From: Rickettsiaceae bacterium
GTDB taxonomy: Bacteria > Pseudomonadota > Alphaproteobacteria > Rickettsiales > Rickettsiaceae
DNA: 10,806 nt
Reading direction: 5' to 3'
Assembly (NCBI GenBank): GCA_017995275.1
Contig: JAGOJE010000016.1
Location: forward strand, 1 to 10,806
In this document: in pieces, positions 6,119 through 10,806 of the stretch
Position numbering within the stretch: position 1 is the first letter of the stretch
How the letters are laid out: every line of letters starts with the position of its first letter
Program-made: the position numbers and the translations under genes
Notes under the pieces: model-generated
Seen by the model: only the letters and a program-made list of their open reading frames with translations
What the model was told of the DNA's origin: nothing
The model's database searches: none

Positions 6119-6804
6119 CTTTACTTAGTCCGTATAATTTTCATAAAATATCTGCGCCGGTGGCTCTTATATCTGGCGTTTTATCACTGTCTCTTTTTGC
6201 TATAGGTATTTACCTTGCGTTTTTCGCCTCTCCGCCAGATTATCAACAAGGAGAATTTGTTAGAATTATGTATATACACGTCCCATCAGCGTGGCTTTCT
6301 TTGGGCATATATCTATTTATAACATTATGTAGCATTTCAACAATAGTTTGGAATGCTGAAATGTCTTATATATTTGCAGTAGCTGCCGCTCCTATAGGGG
6401 CGTGTTTTTCGCTAATTACACTAGTCACTGGTAGCATTTGGGGAAAGCCAATTTGGGGAACCTGGTGGGTATGGGATGCAAGGCTAACTTCAATGCTTAT
6501 ATTATTCCTTTTATACATATCCTATATGATAATTGTGAATTCTGCTGATAGTTGGAAAAGAGCTCAACGGCCTGCTTCTGTAATAGCAATAATAGGAGCT
6601 ATTAACATACCAATAGTAAAATTTTCCGTAGACATCTGGAATAGCCTTCATCAATCTGCTACTATATTTAAAGCTGGTGGGCCATCAATAGATGCCTCTA
6701 TGATAAAGCCACTAATAGTGATGTTTTTAGCTTGTGGATTTTATTTTGTTGCTATCTTGATGATAAGATCAGAAAATTTGATCAATAGGAGGAGGAAAAA
6801 ATGA
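6112..6804 (+). CDS. ccmC: Heme exporter permease CcmC (cytochrome c maturation)
   Basis: The 230-aa membrane protein has about six hydrophobic spans (around 18-38, 57-78, 86-107, 126-143, 155-172, 199-217). The tryptophan-rich signature WGTWWVWDARLTS (115-127) lies between the conserved heme-ligand histidines H56 (YIHVPSAW) and H180 (NSLHQ), nearly the same positions as H60 and H184 of E. coli CcmC. CcmC presents heme in the periplasm and passes it to CcmE for attachment to c-type cytochromes, so the organism has system I maturation and probably a cytochrome-c respiratory chain. No other ccm genes are in the window. The start overlaps pgeF by 7 bases, and the stop overlaps the fdxA ATG (ATGA), indicating translational coupling. 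Confidence 0.93.
   Translation: MLALLSPYNFHKISAPVALISGVLSLSLFAIGIYLAFFASPPDYQQGEFVRIMYIHVPSAWLSLGIYLFITLCSISTIVWNAEMSYIFAVAAAPIGACFSLITLVTGSIWGKPIWGTWWVWDARLTSMLILFLLYISYMIIVNSADSWKRAQRPASVIAIIGAINIPIVKFSVDIWNSLHQSATIFKAGGPSIDASMIKPLIVMFLACGFYFVAILMIRSENLINRRRKK
6787..6796 (+). promoter_or_regulatory. Strong ribosome binding site of fdxA
   Basis: AGGAGGAGGA lies 4 bases before the ATG at 6801 and inside the ccmC reading frame. It contains two overlapping full anti-Shine-Dalgarno matches, unlike the weak leaders of pgeF, nrdG and ligA. Confidence 0.75.
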
Positions 6805-7124
6805 CATATGTAGTGACGGATGCCTGCGTTAGATGTAAATATACAGATTGCGCCGATGTGTGCCCTGTTAGTTGTTTTCGTGAGGGGGAGCTTATGATGG
6901 TTATAAACCCTGATGAATGCATAGATTGTGGTGTGTGCGAGCCGGAATGTCCAGTAGGTGCGATTGAGCCAGAAGGTCCAAATAATGTAATATGGGTTGA
7001 AAGGGCTCGTAAATTTTCTGCCGTTTGGCCTGTAATAACAACAAGTAAAGCTCCACTTCCGGATGCTGATAAATATAAGGATGAACATGATAAATTTGAA
7101 AAATATATTGGGGAAGATTCATAA
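6801..7124 (+). CDS. fdxA: Seven-iron ferredoxin FdxA ([3Fe-4S][4Fe-4S])
   Basis: The 107-aa protein matches FdxA-type ferredoxins from its first residues (MTYVVTDACVRCKYTDC). By analogy with Azotobacter ferredoxin I, C9, C17 and C50 would hold the [3Fe-4S] cluster and C21, C40, C43 and C46 the [4Fe-4S] cluster. C12 and C25 are extra cysteines; the pattern CIDCGVCEPECPVGAI (40-55) is classical. The charged C-terminal tail (~60-107) is typical of the long alphaproteobacterial type. It acts as a soluble low-potential electron carrier; the partner is not shown by context. A double Shine-Dalgarno (AGGAGGAGGA, 6787-6796) inside the end of ccmC precedes the ATG, the strongest ribosome site in the window, implying high expression. 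Confidence 0.95.
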   Translation: MTYVVTDACVRCKYTDCADVCPVSCFREGELMMVINPDECIDCGVCEPECPVGAIEPEGPNNVIWVERARKFSAVWPVITTSKAPLPDADKYKDEHDKFEKYIGEDS

Positions 7125-8406
7125 AATTACACTGGCTGTATTTTTGATTTTTTCCACATTTAACGCTTTAGCCAGTGGCAGAATAAGTGTAATAAGAGAT
7201 TCCGAGCTTGAAGATGCTATTAATGAGATCGTCTCTCCTCTTGTTAAAGCATCTGGTCTTCAATCTTTAAAAATACATATATTGTTGGATGATTCCATTA
7301 ATGCTTTCACTGCTGGTGGTAATGAGATTTTTTTAAATAGTGGTACAATCACTATGTTTAAGGACCCTGAGATTATAAGAGGGATTATAGCTCATGAAAT
7401 GGGACATGTTCTTGGACATCATGTGCTTAGAAAGGTTGAGGATGTTGAAGGGTATAATAAAGTAGCTGGTGGTGGTATAGCAATAGGTTTAATTAGTATA
7501 TTAACTGGTAATCCTATTCTTGGAATTGGAGCAATAGCTGGAGGGGTAAATTACGCTGGCGCAGAATCTTTAATGACATCTAGAGTATATGAATCATCAG
7601 CTGATCAAGCGGCTTTAAAATTGCTTGAGAAATCTGGTAATAGCGCTGCTGGTCTTTTAAAGTTACTCAATTACCTGAGTAAGACAGATCCTAAAGGTGA
7701 TGGGATACAATATGATTTAACCCATCCACTTAGTACAGATAGAATCAGCGCTGTAACTCTTTTTTTAAAAAATTCGAAATTTAAATCTCCAACCACTCCA
7801 GAGAATGTAAGGCGAAAATTTCTCCGCGCTGCATATAAGCTAGATGCTTTTACAATCCCACTTGCTTATGATGTACAAAAATCTGGTGATCCTGAAATAG
7901 ATACTTATGTATCATCTATTAAATCTTTTAGAAGTGGAAAATTAAATGAATCCATAGCTTCAATAAATTCCTTATTAGAATCAAAACCTAATGATACATA
8001 TTACAATGAGTTAAAGGGGCAAATATTGTTTGAATTTGGCCGGAAAGATTCCTTTGAATATTATGATAAAGCTGTAAAATTATCACCAAATGACCCTATG
8101 ATTAGGTTAAGTAGGGCAGTTGTTAGGATAAATATATCTAAAGATCCAGATCATAATGCAGAAGTTATAGATGATCTTAAATTTGCTATATCTAAAGAAC
8201 CAGATAATATAGTTCCAATTTACTTTTTATCAGTAGCTTATGGTAAATCTGGTGATGAGGCTCGTAGCGCGTTATATAACGCTATTATGCTATTCAAGCA
8301 AGGAAACTTCAAAGATGCAAAAATGATGGCAAAAGCTGCTATTAAAGGTTTGCAAAATGGTGGCACTGAGTGGTATAAGGCAAACGACATCATAGAAAAT
8401 CCCTGA
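7087..8406 (+). CDS. Periplasmic M48 zinc metalloprotease with TPR repeats (BepA/YfgC-like)
   Basis: The ATG at 7087 (439 aa) is chosen over 7063 and 7081 because AAGGA (7077-7081) sits 5 bases before it and a signal peptide then begins at the start: Lys-rich n-region, hydrophobic ITLAVFLIFSTF, predicted cut after ALA (~29). The zinc motif HEMGH is at 103-107, inside IIAHEMGHVLGHH; the third ligand is in ESSADQAA (E169, D173). Next comes the Gly-rich loop typical of YfgC. The C-terminal third (about 290-420) contains TPR-like helical pairs. E. coli BepA (about 487 aa) degrades or assists stalled outer-membrane proteins such as LptD during BAM assembly; a similar envelope quality-control role is inferred. 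It overlaps fdxA by 38 bases; ligA follows after 6. Confidence 0.88.
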   Translation: MINLKNILGKIHKITLAVFLIFSTFNALASGRISVIRDSELEDAINEIVSPLVKASGLQSLKIHILLDDSINAFTAGGNEIFLNSGTITMFKDPEIIRGIIAHEMGHVLGHHVLRKVEDVEGYNKVAGGGIAIGLISILTGNPILGIGAIAGGVNYAGAESLMTSRVYESSADQAALKLLEKSGNSAAGLLKLLNYLSKTDPKGDGIQYDLTHPLSTDRISAVTLFLKNSKFKSPTTPENVRRKFLRAAYKLDAFTIPLAYDVQKSGDPEIDTYVSSIKSFRSGKLNESIASINSLLESKPNDTYYNELKGQILFEFGRKDSFEYYDKAVKLSPNDPMIRLSRAVVRINISKDPDHNAEVIDDLKFAISKEPDNIVPIYFLSVAYGKSGDEARSALYNAIMLFKQGNFKDAKMMAKAAIKGLQNGGTEWYKANDIIENP

Positions 8407-8412
8407 TGAAAA

Positions 8413-10464
8413 ATGACAAAGAACGAAATAAAACAAGAGCTTGAACATTTAGCGGCTGCTATAAAAGAATATAATTACGCATATCATACTTTAGATGATC
8501 CTATAATTTCTGACGCTGAATATGATGCTTTAGTTAGGCGTTATAAAGATTTAGAAAAGAACTATCCAGAGCTTGTTCTTAATGATTCTGCAGTTCTGAG
8601 GGTTGGTGGTGATGTCGCTAGGGGCTTTCAAAAATACACTCATTCTGTACCTATGTTTTCGCTTGCTAATGCATTTACCGGCAAGGATGTTAGTGATTTT
8701 ATATCAAGAACACAAGATTTTCTGATGCAAGATAGTTTTCCCTCTCTTTTTTGTGAGCTTAAAATTGATGGTCTATCATTTAGTGCTAGGTTTGAAGATG
8801 GTTATCTGAAAGCTGCAGCTACAAGGGGGGATGGTATAACTGGAGAAGATATCACAGAAAATATCAAGACTATAAAATCATTCCCTCAATATGTAGCTGG
8901 TCTGCCAAAGATATTTGAAGTGCGTGGCGAAGTATATATGGAGAAAAGGGATTTTGAACTTTTAAATCAGCAGCAAGAGAGGGATGGGAAGAAAATTTTC
9001 GCTAACCCTCGCAATAGCGCAGCGGGTTCTTTAAGGCAGTTGAATCCTGCTGTTACGGCATCTCGGCCACTGAAATATTTTGTATATGCACTTGGTCAGG
9101 TAAGCAAGGAATTTGCGACGAGTCAGCAGGAGCTTATTACCAAGTTAAAAGCATCTGGCTTTAGCGTTAATGACGAGAATCATTTAGCATTTTCCGAAAA
9201 AGATACTCTTTCTTTTTATGAAAAAATTTCTTTAAGGCGTGAAGATCTACCTTATGAAATAGATGGTATAGTATATAAAATAAATGATTTTGAGTTGCAA
9301 AAAAGGCTTGGTTATTTACCAAATACCCCAAGATTTGCTATAGCTCATAAATTCCCTGCGAAGATAGAAAGAACAAGGGTTCTTGGAATTACTGTGCAAG
9401 TTGGAAGGACTGGAGCTCTTACTCCCGTTGCGGAGCTTGATTCAACATTGGTTGGTGGTGTTATAGTATCCAGAGCAAGCTTGCACAACCATCTTGAGAT
9501 ATCGAGAAAAGACATAGGCATAGGGGATTACGTTTTTGTGCAAAGGGCAGGGGATGTTATTCCACAAGTTGTTGGAGTTGATCTTTCTTCAAGGCCAAAA
9601 GATAGGCAAGTTTTTACTTTTCCAGATCGTTGTCCTTCTTGCGGGTCTGAAGTTATAGTGGATGAAGCTGAAGCTGTACTTCGTTGTTATAACAGCTTTG
9701 ATTGCCCAGCTCAATTGCAAGAAAAAGTTCGTCATTTTGCTTCTATTTCTGCGATGAATATAGATGGTCTTGGTGATAAACAATGTTCATTTTTGCTTGA
9801 AAATGGATTTATAAAGGGCGTAGTAGATATCTTCCACCTCACAGAAGCAGATTTTGATAGGATGAGCAAAATGCCTGGTTTTGGAAAAAAATCCGTTGAT
9901 AATCTAAGCTTTAATATAGAAAAGGCAAAAACTACAACCTTACCTAGGTTTATATATGCTATTGGAATAAGGCATATAGGTGAAATTACCTCCAAATTAT
10001 TTGCCAGTTTTTTTCTTACTCCGTTAAATTTTTTAGAATCTTTAAGAAAAATTGCAGCTGGAGATGAATCTATATTGCTAGAGCTGAATAATCTAGATGG
10101 AATTGGGCAGAAGATAGTAGATGCTGTGAAGGCTTTTTGTGAGATAGATAAGAATATAAGAATGGTTGAAGAGTTAGTTTCTATTTTAAACATCAGTTCT
10201 TATGAAAATACGAAAACTAGCGCTTTGCTTGATGGAAAAACTGTTGTTTTTACAGGAACATTAAAAAATTTATCACGCATTGAGGCGAAATCTCAGGCAG
10301 AAAAAATGGGTGCTAAAGTGACGAGCCAAATCTCTAAATCTACAGATATATTAGTTGTTGGCGAGGATGCTGGTAGTAAATTAGCAAAAGCTGGAGAATT
10401 CGGTACAAAGGTGATGTCTGAGGATGAGTGGCTAGCTTTGGCTCGGAATGAAAAATACCTCTGA
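8413..10464 (+). CDS. ligA: NAD-dependent DNA ligase LigA
   Basis: The 683-aa protein is full length (E. coli LigA 671) with every domain: Ia NAD-binding region (YNYAYHTLDDPIISDAEYD, 20-38), adenylation domain with catalytic K117 in CELKIDG (114-120), GRTGALTPVA (331-340) of the OB fold, a Cys4 zinc finger (C407, C410, C425, C431), helix-hairpin-helix repeats (MPGFGKKS at 487-494, LDGIGQKI at 561-568) and a C-terminal BRCT domain (606-683, DGKTVVFTGTL...). It seals nicks between Okazaki fragments and in repair, using NAD+ to adenylate the lysine. The ATG at 8413 lies 6 bases after the protease stop with only a weak ribosome site, so it probably depends on upstream translation. It is the last gene of the run; the inverted hairpin repeat begins 41 bases downstream. 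Confidence 0.97.
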   Translation: MTKNEIKQELEHLAAAIKEYNYAYHTLDDPIISDAEYDALVRRYKDLEKNYPELVLNDSAVLRVGGDVARGFQKYTHSVPMFSLANAFTGKDVSDFISRTQDFLMQDSFPSLFCELKIDGLSFSARFEDGYLKAAATRGDGITGEDITENIKTIKSFPQYVAGLPKIFEVRGEVYMEKRDFELLNQQQERDGKKIFANPRNSAAGSLRQLNPAVTASRPLKYFVYALGQVSKEFATSQQELITKLKASGFSVNDENHLAFSEKDTLSFYEKISLRREDLPYEIDGIVYKINDFELQKRLGYLPNTPRFAIAHKFPAKIERTRVLGITVQVGRTGALTPVAELDSTLVGGVIVSRASLHNHLEISRKDIGIGDYVFVQRAGDVIPQVVGVDLSSRPKDRQVFTFPDRCPSCGSEVIVDEAEAVLRCYNSFDCPAQLQEKVRHFASISAMNIDGLGDKQCSFLLENGFIKGVVDIFHLTEADFDRMSKMPGFGKKSVDNLSFNIEKAKTTTLPRFIYAIGIRHIGEITSKLFASFFLTPLNFLESLRKIAAGDESILLELNNLDGIGQKIVDAVKAFCEIDKNIRMVEELVSILNISSYENTKTSALLDGKTVVFTGTLKNLSRIEAKSQAEKMGAKVTSQISKSTDILVVGEDAGSKLAKAGEFGTKVMSEDEWLALARNEKYL

Positions 10465-10505
10465 ATCGTAGGTGTTGAATTGATATGGCAATAGCTGAGG
10501 TAGTC

Positions 10506-10695
10506 TATCTACTTTAGCTCCTTAGCGAGTGTCACCCAAGGCAGGCTGAGCGCAAGCGAACAGTGATCCGGGGTCTGGCATGATAATTCAGCAACTTGTT
10601 GCTCTTTATAATAATGAACCTTTGGACTGGTTTATTAAATCTGGACCAGGTCCCATGCTGCTGGAGTGACGCTCGAGGTTTTTAGGCCGCCCTCG
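10506..10695 (-). repeat. GC-rich hairpin repeat element, copy 2 (inverted relative to copy 1)
   Basis: The reverse complement aligns with 141-330 over the full 190 bases: nearly identical outer edges, well-conserved central blocks and diverged hairpin arms. The palindrome AGCAACTTGTTGCT (10590-10603) occupies the place of GCCGC-AAA-GCGGC in copy 1: the arm sequence differs but hairpin potential is kept. An extra base and a resulting stop break the ORF seen through copy 1. It lies just after ligA, where its stems could act as a transcript 3' structure, though no run of T follows any of them. The 342 bases from 10465 to the window end hold only this element and a possible gene start at 10770. 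Confidence 0.8.
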
Positions 10696-10769
10696 TGAAT
10701 GGATAAATTCGAAAATGGAATGCGCAACTATGTAGTTAAAAATAATTGAGAGAGAGCAATAAAATTAGT

Positions 10770-10806
10770 ATGGGATGTTTAAATAATAATTGCCGGAATG
10801 AAGTGC
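10770..10806 (+). CDS. Possible start of a gene leaving the right edge
   Basis: An ATG at 10770 opens 12 codons (MGCLNNNCRNEV) to the window edge. GAGAGAG at 10748-10754 is a purine-rich but distant (about 15 bases) ribosome-site candidate. There is too little sequence to identify a family, and an unrelated chance frame is possible. Confidence 0.18.
   Translation, partial: MGCLNNNCRNEV

Noticed and set aside
6741..7088. 115-codon minus-strand frame opposite ccmC/fdxA
   Set aside because: It is the antisense shadow of the ferredoxin, whose cysteine pattern is unequivocal.
9732..10193. 153-codon minus-strand frame opposite ligA
   Set aside because: It lies entirely within the well-conserved ligA reading frame, including helix-hairpin-helix motifs, and encodes no recognisable protein.
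10498..10514. Stem AGGTAG/CTACTT after ligA as a rho-independent terminator
   Set aside because: Weak stem with a wobble pair and only a TTT afterwards; it arises partly from the repeat edge.
1..10806. CRISPR array, tRNA or rRNA genes, insertion-sequence transposase
   Set aside because: No regularly spaced short repeats, no cloverleaf-like or rRNA-like sequence, and no transposase motifs were seen; the only repeats are the two hairpin elements and the 47-bp pair.

Overview
The window reads as a piece of an AT-rich, host-associated alphaproteobacterial genome, most likely a Rickettsiales-type intracellular symbiont. The clues are: A+T-rich genes with many ATA, AGA and TTA codons; system I cytochrome c maturation (CcmC); an alphaproteobacterial-type seven-iron ferredoxin; ankyrin-repeat genes; and diverged GC-rich hairpin elements like the palindromic repeats of Rickettsia. 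This placement is inference; no rRNA or other definitive marker is present.

Layout. Bases 1-1023 hold the end of a class III (anaerobic, glycyl-radical) ribonucleotide reductase, nrdD, followed by its radical-SAM activase, nrdG. A ~190-bp hairpin-rich repeat sits between them. Bases 1126-4473 are an accessory block of three same-strand genes. The first is a 518-aa ankyrin protein carrying a 47-bp perfect internal repeat. The second is a 317-aa protein built from two copies of a domain I do not recognise. The third is a 214-aa ankyrin paralogue matching the first half of the 518-aa protein. All three start ATGTCTAAA behind related leaders, so they look like a small, modular, rapidly reshuffling family; the ankyrin members fit the pattern of host-directed effectors. 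After them, convergently on the minus strand (4613-5392), lies a glutamine-synthetase-like protein reduced to the catalytic domain.

Bases 5405-10464 form a compact plus-strand run of conserved genes with overlapping or nearly touching ends: pgeF (peptidoglycan editing), ccmC (heme export for cytochrome c), fdxA (7Fe ferredoxin), an M48 BepA-like periplasmic metalloprotease with TPRs, and ligA (NAD-dependent DNA ligase). The tight packing suggests one transcript, although the functions differ (cell wall, respiration, envelope quality control, replication). A second, inverted copy of the hairpin repeat follows ligA (10506-10695). The two copies therefore bracket about 10 kb in opposite orientation.

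The strongest candidates for something undescribed are the tandem 'LPEG...TNT-CAI...YFE' domain of the 2699-3652 gene and the associated ankyrin family with its shared 'QQFLFDAGYDATNLY' module. Also unusual are the half-size glutamine synthetase and the insertion of a structured repeat between nrdD and nrdG.
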